A stretch of DNA of 64,000 bases, taken from contig CAWAWJ010000001.1 of the NCBI GenBank assembly GCA_963785735.1, positions 310,001-374,000 on the forward strand. The letters are read 5' to 3'. The translations under genes were made by a program, and so were the position numbers. Shown here in pieces: positions 1 through 8,440 of this stretch (positions within the stretch are counted from its first letter, which is position 1; every line of letters begins with the position of its first letter). This DNA comes from REEB95 sp963785735 (lineage in GTDB: Bacteria; Pseudomonadota; Alphaproteobacteria; ATCC43930; CGMCC-115725). Below the pieces are notes generated by a model. The model was not told the DNA's origin, made no database searches, and was given only the letters and a program-made list of their open reading frames with translations.

Positions 1-1464
1 GTTCATCTGCACCAGGTCGCCGGGCTCGTAGCCGTCCATCTGGTAGTCGAAGCTGGCATAGCCGCGGCTCACCGATTTGAGGCGATCATAGAAGTCGAAG
101 ACGACTTCATTCAGAGGGAGCCTGTAGACCGCCATGGCGCGCCGCCCGACATAGGTCAGGTCCTTCTGCACGCCGCGGCGTTCCTCGCACAACGCCAGCA
201 CACTGCCGAGATAATCGTCGGGCACCAGGATGGTGGCCCTGATCCACGGCTCCTCCAGATGCTCGACCTGGACCGGATCGGGCATGTCGACCGGGTTGTG
301 GAGCGCCACCATCGAGCCGTCGCGCAGATGGACGTGATAGACGACCGAAGGCGCCGTGGCGATGAGATCGAGGTTGAACTCACGCTTCAAGCGCTCCTCG
401 ATGATCTCGAGATGGAGCAATCCCAGGAACCCGCAGCGGAAGCCGAAGCCCAACGCCGCCGAGGTCTCGGGCTCGTATTCGAAGCTCGCATCGTTGAGGC
501 GTAGTTTGCCTAGGCTGTCGCGCAGATGGTCGTAATCGGCGGAATCGGACGGGAACAGGCCGCAGAACACCACCGGCTGCAACGGCTTGAAGCCGGGCAG
601 GGCCTGGGCCGCCGGGCGGCGTTCCTCGGTGATGGTGTCGCCGATCTTGCAATCGGCCACCGTCTTAATCCCCGAGGTGATGAAACCGATCTCGCCGGGA
701 TTGAGCTCAGCGACCGGCAAGGGCTTGGGCGTGAAGACGCCGACGCGCTCGATGACGTGATCGGCGCCGGTCGCCATGAAACGGATTTTCAGGCCGGGCT
801 TCAACACGCCGTCCTTGACCCGCACCAGGATCACCACGCCGAGATAGGCATCATACCAGCTGTCGACCAGCAGCGCCTTCAAGGGCGCCGTGGCGTCGCC
901 CTTGGGCGGCGGCAATCGGGCGACCAGCGCCTCCAGCACGCCGTCGATGTTGAGCCCGGTCTTGGCCGAAATCTCGACCGCGCCCGAAGCGTCGAGACCG
1001 ATCACTTCCTCGATCTGCTCCTTGACCCGGGCGGGCTCGGCCGCCGGCAGGTCGATCTTGTTCAGCACCGGCACGATCTCGTGCCCGGCCTCGATCGCCT
1101 GATAGACGTTGGCGAGTGTCTGCGCCTCGACGCCCTGGCTCGCATCCACCACCAAAAGCGAGCCTTCGCAGGCGGCGAGCGAACGGCTCACCTCATAGGC
1201 GAAATCCACATGGCCGGGCGTGTCCATGAGATTGAGCTCATAGGTCTCGCCGTTCTTGGCGGTGTAGCCGAGGCGCACGGTCTGCGCCTTGATGGTGATG
1301 CCGCGCTCGCGCTCGATATCCATGCTGTCGAGTACCTGTTCGCGCATCTCGCGCGCCTCCAACCCGCCGCAACGTTCGATCAGGCGGTCGGCGAGCGTGG
1401 ATTTGCCGTGATCGATATGCGCGATGATGGCGAAGTTGCGGATATGGGAAAGATCGGCGGCCAT
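1..1464 (-). CDS. lepA: Elongation factor 4 (LepA), 3' end outside window
   Basis: Ribosome-associated translational GTPase that back-translocates or remodels stalled ribosomes at the membrane and in the cytosol. 488 codons are visible from ATG at 1464; the family is about 600 residues, so roughly 110 C-terminal residues are missing beyond position 1. The G1 motif AHIDHGKST is at residues 15-23, followed by the DTPGH (G3) and NKID (G4) motifs. EF-G-like domains II and III and the start of the LepA-specific C-terminal part follow. It starts only 3 nt after the pheT stop, so it is probably translated from the same mRNA. This is a solid assignment. Confidence 0.97.
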   Translation of the reverse strand, partial: MAADLSHIRNFAIIAHIDHGKSTLADRLIERCGGLEAREMREQVLDSMDIERERGITIKAQTVRLGYTAKNGETYELNLMDTPGHVDFAYEVSRSLAACEGSLLVVDASQGVEAQTLANVYQAIEAGHEIVPVLNKIDLPAAEPARVKEQIEEVIGLDASGAVEISAKTGLNIDGVLEALVARLPPPKGDATAPLKALLVDSWYDAYLGVVILVRVKDGVLKPGLKIRFMATGADHVIERVGVFTPKPLPVAELNPGEIGFITSGIKTVADCKIGDTITEERRPAAQALPGFKPLQPVVFCGLFPSDSADYDHLRDSLGKLRLNDASFEYEPETSAALGFGFRCGFLGLLHLEIIEERLKREFNLDLIATAPSVVYHVHLRDGSMVALHNPVDMPDPVQVEHLEEPWIRATILVPDDYLGSVLALCEERRGVQKDLTYVGRRAMAVYRLPLNEVVFDFYDRLKSVSRGYASFDYQMDGYEPGDLVQMN

Positions 1465-1467
1465 GGA

Positions 1468-3861
1468 TTATTTGCGCAAACTCCCGCCGGTCGCCTTTTC
1501 CACCGCCGCGATCAGCTTGGCCGAGAACGCCTCGATCTCGTCATCGGTCAGCGTCGCTGTCTCGGGCTGGAGCGTCACGGTGATGGCGAGCGATTTCTTG
1601 CCCTCGGGTAGCCCCTTGCCCTGATAGAGATCGAACAGGCGGACATCGGATACGAGCTTCTTGTCGACGCCGCGCGCGGCCTTGAGCAGGGTTTCGGCCG
1701 GAAGCGCCGCATCCACCACGAAGGCGAAATCGCGCGTGACGGGCTGGAACGGCGAAAGAACCAGCAACGGCCGTGCAGGCCCCTTGGCGCGGGGTTCGGG
1801 CACGGCGTCGAGAAACACCTCGAAGCCCACAACCGGTCCCTTCACGTCGAGCGCCAGCAACAATCCGGGATGGATTTCGCCGAAATTCGCCAAGAGATTC
1901 GGCCCTTGCTTGAGCGAGCCGGAGCGGCCGGGGTGATACCAGGCGGGCGCATGCGGCGAAAGCTGGAGATTGTCGGGGGAGGCGCCGGCGGCTTCGAGCG
2001 CCGCCAGCGCATCCGCCTTGGCGTCGAAGACCGAGACTTCGCGCGCTGGCCGGTCCCAGCTCTTGGGTTGGGCCGATCCCGCGATTATCCCCGCCGCCAC
2101 CAGGGCCTGGCCCGCCTCGGTGTCGTCGCGGTATTGCGGACCGATCTCGAACAGCGCGCAATCCTTGAAGCCACGGTCGGCGTTGCGCCGCGCCGCATCG
2201 AGCAGATTGGGCAGGATCGAGGGGCGCATGACGTCGAGATCGGCGCTGATCGGGTTGAGCAGTTTCAGGCTATCCGGGACACCGCCGAAATAGGCCGCCT
2301 CTTTCAAGGACATGAAGGAATAGCTCGCCGCCTCGACCAAGCCGCGTGCGGCCAGCGACCGCCGCACGAAACCCGCGCGGCGCTGGGCGGGATTCAGCGC
2401 CGGTTTGGGCAACGCCTCTTCCCGGGGCAAGGAGACCACCGGGATGTGCTCGTAGCCGTGGATGCGCAACACCTCCTCGACCAGGCAGGCCTCGCCCTCG
2501 ATATCGGCGCGCCAGGAAGGCGGCACGACCGAGAAATGATCGGCCTCCTCGGTCACGGCGCAGCCGAGATCCTCCAGGATCCTCTTCTGCTCGCCCGCCG
2601 CCAATTCGAGTCCGCCCAGGGAACGGGTGCGGTCGGGGCGGAAGCGCAAGCTTCGCCGCCAGCCCGGCACCGCGCCGGAGACGCGGATTTCCGACACATT
2701 ACCGCCGCACAGCTCGACGATGTGGCGGGTGGCGATCTCGACGCCCGGACGGGTGAATTCGGGATCGAGGCCGCGCTCGAAACGATAGCGCGCGTCGCTT
2801 TGCAGATTGAGCTTGCGGCCGGTGGCCGCCGTGCGCAGCGGATCGAACAGCGCGCCTTCGATATAGACGTTGACGGTTTTCTCGGTGCAGCCCGAAGCGA
2901 CGCCGCCGATCACGCCGCCCAGGCTGAGCACGCCCTTGGCGTCGGCGATCACCGTCATTTCCGTGTCAAGCTCGTAGGTTTTTCCGTTCAAGGCGGCGAG
3001 GCTTTCGCCCTTGCGCGCGCCGCGCACGGCGAGGTCGCCTTGGAGTTTGTCGGCGTCGAACACGTGCAAGGGCCGGCCGAGATCGAGGGTCAGAAAATTG
3101 GTGATGTCGACCAGCGCCGAGATCGGCCGGAGCCCCACGGCCTTGAGGCGGTCTTGGAGCCAGAGCGGGCTTGGCCCGTTCTTGACGCCGCGGATGAGCC
3201 GGCCGAGAAAAAGCGGGCAGGATTTTTCATCGGGCCCCGCCAAGTGGACCGCGATCGGGCAGGCGAATTTGCCCGAAACCGGCGTCGCGTCCAAGGGCTT
3301 GAGCTTGCCCAAACCCGAGGCGGCGAGATCGCGGGCGATCCCGCGCACGCCCAGGCAATCGGCGCGGTTGGGCGTGACCTTGACGTCGAAGACCGGATCG
3401 TCGAGCCCCACCGCCTTGGCGAAATTGGCGCCGACCTCGAGCCCTGCTGGCAGTTCGATGATGCCTTCCTTGTCTTCCGACAAATTGAGCTCATAGCCCG
3501 AGCACAACATGCCGTTCGACAATACGCCGCGGATCTTGCTCGCCTTCAGGACCATGCCGTTCCGGGGAATGACCGATCCCACCGGCGCGAACACGGCGAG
3601 CATCCCGGCATGGGCATTGGGCGCGCCGCACACCACTTCAAGCTTCTCCGTGCCGGTATCGACCAGACAGAGTTGGAGCTTGTCGGCGTCGGGGTGGCGC
3701 TTGGCGCTGAGCACGCGGGCGACCAGGAAGGGCGCGAGGCTTTTGGCGCGGTCCTCGACGCTTTCGACCTCGAGCCCGCGCATGGCCAGGGTCTCGACGA
3801 TCTTATCGAGCGGCGCCGAGGTTTCGAGATGCGTCTTGAGCCAGGCGAGCGTGGTCTTCAC
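1468..3861 (-). CDS. pheT: Phenylalanine--tRNA ligase beta subunit
   Basis: Beta subunit of the alpha2-beta2 PheRS that charges tRNA-Phe in the cytosol. 797 aa, normal for the bacterial subunit. Order seen: N-terminal EMAP/OB-fold tRNA-binding domain (about 40-150), B3/B4 editing domain (about 210-385), B5 DNA-binding-like domain (about 400-470), an inactive class II core, and a C-terminal ferredoxin-fold anticodon-binding domain (about 700-797, ending TGGSLRK). Its ATG overlaps the pheS stop by 4 nt (ATGA), which implies coupled translation and balanced subunit synthesis. Confidence 0.97.
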   Translation of the reverse strand: MKTTLAWLKTHLETSAPLDKIVETLAMRGLEVESVEDRAKSLAPFLVARVLSAKRHPDADKLQLCLVDTGTEKLEVVCGAPNAHAGMLAVFAPVGSVIPRNGMVLKASKIRGVLSNGMLCSGYELNLSEDKEGIIELPAGLEVGANFAKAVGLDDPVFDVKVTPNRADCLGVRGIARDLAASGLGKLKPLDATPVSGKFACPIAVHLAGPDEKSCPLFLGRLIRGVKNGPSPLWLQDRLKAVGLRPISALVDITNFLTLDLGRPLHVFDADKLQGDLAVRGARKGESLAALNGKTYELDTEMTVIADAKGVLSLGGVIGGVASGCTEKTVNVYIEGALFDPLRTAATGRKLNLQSDARYRFERGLDPEFTRPGVEIATRHIVELCGGNVSEIRVSGAVPGWRRSLRFRPDRTRSLGGLELAAGEQKRILEDLGCAVTEEADHFSVVPPSWRADIEGEACLVEEVLRIHGYEHIPVVSLPREEALPKPALNPAQRRAGFVRRSLAARGLVEAASYSFMSLKEAAYFGGVPDSLKLLNPISADLDVMRPSILPNLLDAARRNADRGFKDCALFEIGPQYRDDTEAGQALVAAGIIAGSAQPKSWDRPAREVSVFDAKADALAALEAAGASPDNLQLSPHAPAWYHPGRSGSLKQGPNLLANFGEIHPGLLLALDVKGPVVGFEVFLDAVPEPRAKGPARPLLVLSPFQPVTRDFAFVVDAALPAETLLKAARGVDKKLVSDVRLFDLYQGKGLPEGKKSLAITVTLQPETATLTDDEIEAFSAKLIAAVEKATGGSLRK

Positions 3862-4937
3862 GGCGCGCCCCCGGCGAGCGACGGCACGTCCAAGGGCAGA
3901 AATCCGTAATGCCGGAGCCAGCGTAGATCGCTCTCATAGAAGGTGCGCAGATCGGGAATGCCGTATTTGAGCATGGCAATGCGCTCGATCCCCATGCCGA
4001 AGGCGAAGCCCTGATAGATGTCGGGATCGATGTCGCAGTTCTTCAAAACCTTCGGGTGCACCATGCCGCAACCCAGGATTTCGAGCCAATCGCCGCCGGC
4101 GCCGATCTTGAGGCCGCCGCCCGCGCGCGAGCAGCCGATATCGACCTCGGCCGAGGGCTCGGTGAAGGGGAAATAGCTCGGGCGGAAGCGCACCGGCAGA
4201 TCGGCCACGCCGAAAAAGGCACGGCAGAATTCGATCAGGCAGCCCTTGAGGTGGCCCATATGGCACGATTTGTCGATCACCAGCCCCTCGACCTGATGGA
4301 ACATCGGCGAATGGGTGGCGTCGTGATCGCTGCGGAAAGTGCGGCCCGGCACGATGATGCGGATGGGCGGCTTCTGATTCCGCATGGTGCGGATCTGTAC
4401 CGGCGAGGTATGGGTGCGCAGGAGCTTGCGGCCGCCATCCAGCGTCTCCGCCGCGAGATAGAACGTGTCCTGTTCTTGCCGCGCCGGATGCTCGGGCGGG
4501 ATGTTGAGCGCGGTGAAGTTGTGGAAATCGTCCTCGATATGCGGGCCCTCGGCGACGGCGAAACCCATCTCGCCGAACAGCACGGTCAATTCGTCGATGG
4601 TCTGGCTGATGGGATGGATGCGGCCCGCCACATCGGCTTCGACCGGCAAGGTCACGTCGAGCCTTTCGCCGGCGAGCCTTGCATGGAGCGCCGTGCCCGC
4701 GAGATGCTTCTGCGCCGTTGCCAGCGCCGCTTCGATCTCGTCCTTGAGCGCGTTGAGATCGGCGCCGCGCGCTTTGCGCTCCTCGGGCTTGAGCGCGCCC
4801 AAGCCCTTCAAGAGCCCGGTCAGCCGCCCGTTGCGGCCGAGCGCGCCCACCCGGATCTGCTCGAGCGCGTCGAGACTCGCCGCCGCCTTGATGAGCTTCA
4901 ACAGCTCGTCGCGGATATGGTCGAGACTCTCCATCAT
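3858..4937 (-). CDS. pheS: Phenylalanine--tRNA ligase alpha subunit
   Basis: Catalytic alpha subunit of PheRS: activates Phe with ATP and transfers it to tRNA-Phe. 359 aa. An N-terminal coiled-coil arm (about 1-90) is followed by the class II core: motif 2 around the RTHTSPVQIRTM segment and motif 3 near GFAFGMGIERIAMLKYG. Two ATGs are in tandem (4937 and 4934) behind a strong AAGGAGG; the second has better spacing. An intrinsic-terminator-like hairpin lies 17 nt upstream, so its expression probably depends on readthrough from rpmI-rplT. Confidence 0.97.
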   Translation of the reverse strand: MMESLDHIRDELLKLIKAAASLDALEQIRVGALGRNGRLTGLLKGLGALKPEERKARGADLNALKDEIEAALATAQKHLAGTALHARLAGERLDVTLPVEADVAGRIHPISQTIDELTVLFGEMGFAVAEGPHIEDDFHNFTALNIPPEHPARQEQDTFYLAAETLDGGRKLLRTHTSPVQIRTMRNQKPPIRIIVPGRTFRSDHDATHSPMFHQVEGLVIDKSCHMGHLKGCLIEFCRAFFGVADLPVRFRPSYFPFTEPSAEVDIGCSRAGGGLKIGAGGDWLEILGCGMVHPKVLKNCDIDPDIYQGFAFGMGIERIAMLKYGIPDLRTFYESDLRWLRHYGFLPLDVPSLAGGAP

Positions 4938-4953
4938 CCTCCTTGAATAAACG

Positions 4954-4977
4954 AAAAAGGGGCCCGATTCGGCCCCC
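4954..4977 (-). terminator. Terminator or attenuator between rplT and pheS
   Basis: On the minus strand a GGGGCC/GGCCCC stem with a short loop (arms at 4971-4976 and 4959-4964, extended by flanking G/C) is followed directly by a run of five T (4958-4954). This is a textbook intrinsic terminator. The pheS start is only about 17 nt further, leaving no room for another promoter, so it more likely attenuates readthrough into pheST than ends the operon. No Phe-rich leader peptide is visible in 4978-5036. Confidence 0.75.
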
Positions 4978-5036
4978 TGTCCCGCCCGGAGCCCGGCCCC
5001 GGCATATTACACGTCGGCTTTGCGCGAAACCTAATT

Positions 5037-5423
5037 CTACGCCTTGGCGGCTTGGGCCGCAGCCGGCTTCGGCAGAGCCGCGCGCGCCTGCGACACGATG
5101 GCTTTGAAGGCTTCGGGTTCGCGCATGGCGAGATCGGCCAGCACCTTGCGGTCGAGCAAGATTCCGGCGTGCTTCAGGCCGTTGATGAACTGGGAATAGG
5201 TCATCCCTTGTTCGCGCGCGCCAGCATTGATGCGCTGGACCCAGAGCGCGCGGAAATTGCGCTTTTTCGCGCGCCGGTCCCGATAGGCGTAGCGGAGCCC
5301 CTTCTCGACTTTTTCGAGCGCGATGCGGAAGGAGGAATTGGCCCGGCCGCGATAGCCCTTGGCCATGCCGAGGATTTTTTTGTGGCGGGCGCGCCCGGGC
5401 ACGCCGCGTTTGACATGCGCCAT
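5037..5423 (-). CDS. rplT: 50S ribosomal protein L20
   Basis: 128 aa, highly basic 23S rRNA-binding protein needed early in 50S assembly. It starts MAHVKRGVPGRARHKKIL, the classical L20 N-terminus, and continues through the conserved GYRGRANSSFRIA region. The C-terminus has an alanine-rich extension (PKPAAAQAAKA), common in alphaproteobacteria. It follows rpmI by 3 nt. In enteric bacteria L20 represses its own operon by binding the rpmI leader; a structured leader is also seen upstream here, but autoregulation is only inferred. Confidence 0.98.
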   Translation of the reverse strand: MAHVKRGVPGRARHKKILGMAKGYRGRANSSFRIALEKVEKGLRYAYRDRRAKKRNFRALWVQRINAGAREQGMTYSQFINGLKHAGILLDRKVLADLAMREPEAFKAIVSQARAALPKPAAAQAAKA

Positions 5424-5426
5424 GGT

Positions 5427-5630
5427 TCAGCCCCGCATATAAGGCATGTAGGTGTGCACCAGCTTGGCGTCGCCCGGCTGGAGCGTCATCGTGCCCTTGG
5501 CGTTGCGTTTGCCGCGCTTGGACTTGTTGATCAGCAGGTGGCGCTTATGCGCGTTGCCCGCCTTGATCTTGCCCGAGCCCGAGCGCCAGAAGCGCTTCTT
5601 GGCGCCGCTCTTGGTCTTCATCTTGGGCAT
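5427..5630 (-). CDS. rpmI: 50S ribosomal protein L35
   Basis: 67 aa, small basic large-subunit protein. The sequence MPKMKTKSGAKKRFW, then KIKAGNAHKRHLL and a C-terminal YMPYM segment are diagnostic of L35. It begins at ATG 5630 behind an AAAGG-type Shine-Dalgarno. It is the first gene after a candidate sigma-70 promoter (5736-5764), with an untranslated leader of about 100 nt, so rpmI-rplT can probably be transcribed apart from thrS-infC. Confidence 0.97.
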   Translation of the reverse strand: MPKMKTKSGAKKRFWRSGSGKIKAGNAHKRHLLINKSKRGKRNAKGTMTLQPGDAKLVHTYMPYMRG

Positions 5631-5689
5631 TTCCGGCCTTTCGAGATGGCGCCGAACGGAATTGGGTTCGTTTGGCAGTTTTAATGTTT

Positions 5690-5722
5690 GGGCGGCGAGG
5701 CATGCCCTTGAGCCAGCCGCCC
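5690..5722 (-). promoter_or_regulatory. Hairpin in the rpmI leader
   Basis: Arms GGGCGGC (5690-5696) and GCCGCCC (5716-5722) are perfectly complementary and would form a 7-bp stem in the mRNA from the candidate rpmI promoter, about 60 nt upstream of the rpmI start. Its position fits a translational operator for L20, but no sequence match to the enteric operator was established. Confidence 0.4.
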
Positions 5723-5735
5723 GGTTGAGGCGCGG

Positions 5736-5764
5736 TTTATAGCGGCAGAACAGGGGATTGGCAA
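5736..5764 (-). promoter_or_regulatory. Candidate sigma-70 promoter of rpmI-rplT
   Basis: On the minus strand TTGCCA (5764-5759) and TATAAA (5741-5736) are separated by exactly 17 nt, close to the housekeeping consensus. A transcript starting near 5729 would have a leader of about 100 nt before rpmI. It lies in the 226-nt infC-rpmI gap, where an internal promoter makes sense. Confidence 0.6.
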
Positions 5765-5768
5765 GCGC

Positions 5769-5825
5769 GCGTAGCGTCTTTCAGGCTCCGGCTTCGCACG
5801 ACAGGCGCTACGCCGCGTGCGAAGC
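5769..5825 (-). promoter_or_regulatory. Long hairpin with pseudoknot potential after infC
   Basis: GCTTCGCACG (5791-5800) pairs perfectly with CGTGCGAAGC (5816-5825), a 10-bp stem. Its 15-nt loop contains CGCTACGC (5806-5813), which is fully complementary to GCGTAGCG at 5769-5776 outside the stem, so an H-type pseudoknot is possible; the loop can instead fold on itself. No T-run follows. It lies upstream of the rpmI promoter, so only mRNA from thrS-infC would carry it. It could be an infC 3'-end stabiliser or a ribosomal-protein operator. Confidence 0.45.
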
Positions 5826-5856
5826 GAAGAAAGCCGGGTTAAAGCGGGCGAACGCC

Positions 5857-6396
5857 CTATTTCGGCGACATCACCATGGTCATCTGGCGGCCTTCCATGC
5901 GCGGCGAGGATTCCACCTTGGCCACCTTGTCGAGCCCGTCCTTGACCCGCATCAGCACGCCCATGCCGATTTCCTGGTGCGCCATCTCGCGACCGCGGAA
6001 GCGCATCACGACCTTCACCTTGTCGCCTTCGCCGATGAATTTGAGCATGGCGCGCATCTTGACGTCGTAGTCGTGATCGTCGATGCCGGGGCGGAGCTTG
6101 ATCTCCTTGACCTCGATGACCTTCTGTTTCTTGCGCGCGGCGTTGAGTCGCTTCTGCTCCTCGTATTTGTATTTGCCGAAATCGAGGATTTTGCAGACGG
6201 GGGGATCGGCTTGGGGAGCGACCTCGACCAGATCGAGGCCGGCTTCGGTGGCCCGGGTCAGCGCCTCTTGACGGGTGACGACGCCGACCATGTTGCCGCG
6301 TTCATCCACCAGGCGCAGACGCGCCGAGACGATTTCATCGTTGACCCGAGGGCCGTCGCGACCCGGCGCGGCGGCGGGGGGTACTCTAGGCGGGAT
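5857..6396 (-). CDS. infC: Translation initiation factor IF-3 with ATC start
   Basis: IF-3 binds the 30S subunit, prevents premature 50S joining and proofreads the start codon. The conserved N-terminus (PRVNDEI, about residues 14-20) lies upstream of the first in-frame ATG or GTG, so the start must be earlier. At 6396 an ATC codon stands exactly 7 nt after AAGGGAG (6410-6404) and opens a 179-aa protein, the normal IF-3 length. Non-AUG infC starts are the known basis of its autoregulation: excess IF-3 rejects its own mRNA. N domain about 15-85, linker with KKQK, C domain about 95-179. It starts 27 nt after thrS. Confidence 0.95.
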   Translation of the reverse strand: MPPRVPPAAAPGRDGPRVNDEIVSARLRLVDERGNMVGVVTRQEALTRATEAGLDLVEVAPQADPPVCKILDFGKYKYEEQKRLNAARKKQKVIEVKEIKLRPGIDDHDYDVKMRAMLKFIGEGDKVKVVMRFRGREMAHQEIGMGVLMRVKDGLDKVAKVESSPRMEGRQMTMVMSPK

Positions 6397-6423
6397 AACG
6401 CATCTCCCTTAAACCAACCTCCT

Positions 6424-8430
6424 TCAAAGCCCTGGCTCGGCGGGGCGCCCGTGGGGAACCGCCGCCTCGGCTTTCAATCTAGCGATGGCATCGGGGAGCG
6501 CAAGGATTTCCTGTTCTTTTCCGCCCAGGCGGCGGATCGCAACGCTTTGCGTTTCGGCCTCGCGCTTGCCTACGACCAGTAGGGCCGGGACCTTCTTCAG
6601 GCTGTGCTCGCGCACCTTATAATTGATGGTCTGGTTGGAAAGATCGGATTCGGCGCGAATGCCCGCTTCAGCCAAGGCCTCCATCACCTTGCCGGCATAG
6701 GCATCGGCTTCCGAGGTGATGGTCAAAACCATGGCCTGCACCGGCGCCAGCCAGAGCGGAAAACGCCCGGCCTGGTGCTCGATCAAGATGGCGATGAAGC
6801 GTTCCATCGAGCCGAAGATGGCGCGGTGGAGCATGACCGGGCGGTGGCGGTTGCCGTCCTCGCCGATGTAATGCGCGTCGAGGCGCTCGGGCAGCACGAA
6901 ATCGACCTGGAGCGTGCCGCATTGCCAGTCGCGGCCGATGGCGTCGCGCAGCACGAATTCGAGCTTCGGCCCGTAGAACGCGCCCTCGCCGGGATTGACC
7001 GTGTAGGGGAGCTTCGCCGCCTCGATCGCCGCCTTGAGCGCGCCTTCGGCCCGGTCCCAGACGGCGTCGGATCCTGCGCGGGTCGTCGGCCGGTCGGAAA
7101 ACTTGATCGAGACATCGGTGAAGCCGAAGTCGCGATAGACCGAACGCAAGAGATCGCAGAAGGCGATGCTCTCCGCCGTGATCTGGTCCTCGGTGCAGAA
7201 GATATGCGCGTCGTCCTGGGTGAAGGCCCGGACCCGCATGATGCCGTGGAGCGCGCCCGAAGGCTCGTTGCGGTGGCAGGAGCCGAACTCGGCCATGCGC
7301 AGCGGCAGGTCGCGGTAAGAGTGAAGGCTCTGGCGGTAGATCTGCACATGACAGGGGCAGTTCATCGGCTTGATCGCCAGCACGTGTTTTTCGCCCAGTT
7401 TTCCGTCGGACCCCTTGCCGCCGGCCCTTTCCTCCACGGTCTCGACCGTGAACATGTGCTCGCGGAATTTCTCCCAATGGCCCGAGGCCTCCCACAGCGA
7501 GCGGTCGACCAGTATCGGCGTGCGCACTTCGACATAGCCCGCACGGTCCAGGCGCTTGCGCAGATAGGCCTCGATGGTGCGATAAAGCGTCCAGCCTTTG
7601 GGATGCCAGAACACCGATCCGGCCGCCTCTTCCTGCTGGTGGAAGAGTTCGAGCTCGCGCCCCAGGCGGCGGTGGTCGCGCTTCTCCGCCTCCTCCAGCT
7701 GGAAGAGATATTGTTTCAAGTCCTTCTCATGCGCCCAGGCGGTGCCGTAGATGCGCTGGAGCTGGGCGTTCTTGGCGTCGCCGCGCCAATAGGCGCCCGC
7801 CACCTTGGTCAGCTTGAAGGCGTGGCCGAGCTTGCCGGTCGACGGGAGATGCGGGCCGGTGCAGAGATCGACGAACTTGCCCTGGCGGTAGAAGCTGATC
7901 GCCTCGCCCGCCGGAATCTGCCCGATCCATTCGGCCTTGTATGTTTCGCCCAATCCCGCAAAAAACTTCACCGCCTGGTCGCGCGGCCATTCCTCGCGCG
8001 ATATGGCCTCATCGCGATCGACGATCTCATGCATGCGCTGCTCGATCTTGACCAAATCCTCGGGCGTGAAGGACTGGGGCCTCGCGAAATCGTAATAGAA
8101 GCCGGTCTCGGTCGCCGGGCCGAATGTCACCTGGGTTTCGGGATAAAGCTCCTTCACCGCCTCGGCCATGACATGGGCGGCGTCGTGGCGGATGATCTCG
8201 AGCGATTCGGGCGAGTCGCGCGTCAGGATGGCGATCTTGGAATCGGCGCGCACCAGCGCATTCAGATCCTTGGGAGATCCGTCGATCTTGATGGCGAGTG
8301 CCGCCTTGGCGAGTCCCGGACCGATCGCCTTGGCGATCTCCGCGCCGCTGACGGCATGGGGAAAGCGCTTGACCGCCCCGTCGGGCAAGGTGACGGCAAT
8401 TGGCGCATCGGCATTCTTATCGGGCGGCAT
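6424..8430 (-). CDS. thrS: Threonine--tRNA ligase
   Basis: Class II synthetase that charges tRNA-Thr and edits mischarged Ser-tRNA. 668 aa from ATG 8430. Domains in order: TGS (starting IAVTLPDGAV, about 10-70), SAD editing domain with a HVMAEAV-type motif, zinc-binding catalytic core (KPMNCPCHVQIY supplies the Zn Cys; motif 2 near FGSCHRNEPSGALHG), and the C-terminal anticodon domain. An upstream in-frame TTG at 8466 is possible, but it lies inside the preceding gene and adds nothing conserved. It heads the infC-rpmI-rplT-pheST-lepA block. Confidence 0.97.
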   Translation of the reverse strand: MPPDKNADAPIAVTLPDGAVKRFPHAVSGAEIAKAIGPGLAKAALAIKIDGSPKDLNALVRADSKIAILTRDSPESLEIIRHDAAHVMAEAVKELYPETQVTFGPATETGFYYDFARPQSFTPEDLVKIEQRMHEIVDRDEAISREEWPRDQAVKFFAGLGETYKAEWIGQIPAGEAISFYRQGKFVDLCTGPHLPSTGKLGHAFKLTKVAGAYWRGDAKNAQLQRIYGTAWAHEKDLKQYLFQLEEAEKRDHRRLGRELELFHQQEEAAGSVFWHPKGWTLYRTIEAYLRKRLDRAGYVEVRTPILVDRSLWEASGHWEKFREHMFTVETVEERAGGKGSDGKLGEKHVLAIKPMNCPCHVQIYRQSLHSYRDLPLRMAEFGSCHRNEPSGALHGIMRVRAFTQDDAHIFCTEDQITAESIAFCDLLRSVYRDFGFTDVSIKFSDRPTTRAGSDAVWDRAEGALKAAIEAAKLPYTVNPGEGAFYGPKLEFVLRDAIGRDWQCGTLQVDFVLPERLDAHYIGEDGNRHRPVMLHRAIFGSMERFIAILIEHQAGRFPLWLAPVQAMVLTITSEADAYAGKVMEALAEAGIRAESDLSNQTINYKVREHSLKKVPALLVVGKREAETQSVAIRRLGGKEQEILALPDAIARLKAEAAVPHGRPAEPGL

Positions 8431-8440
8431 GGAGAGCGGT

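Noticed and set aside
1870..3909. 679-codon open frame antisense to pheT
   Set aside because: No motifs; explained by codon bias of pheT.
4978..5036. pheM-like leader peptide before pheS
   Set aside because: No ATG/GTG frame with several Phe codons exists in the interval.
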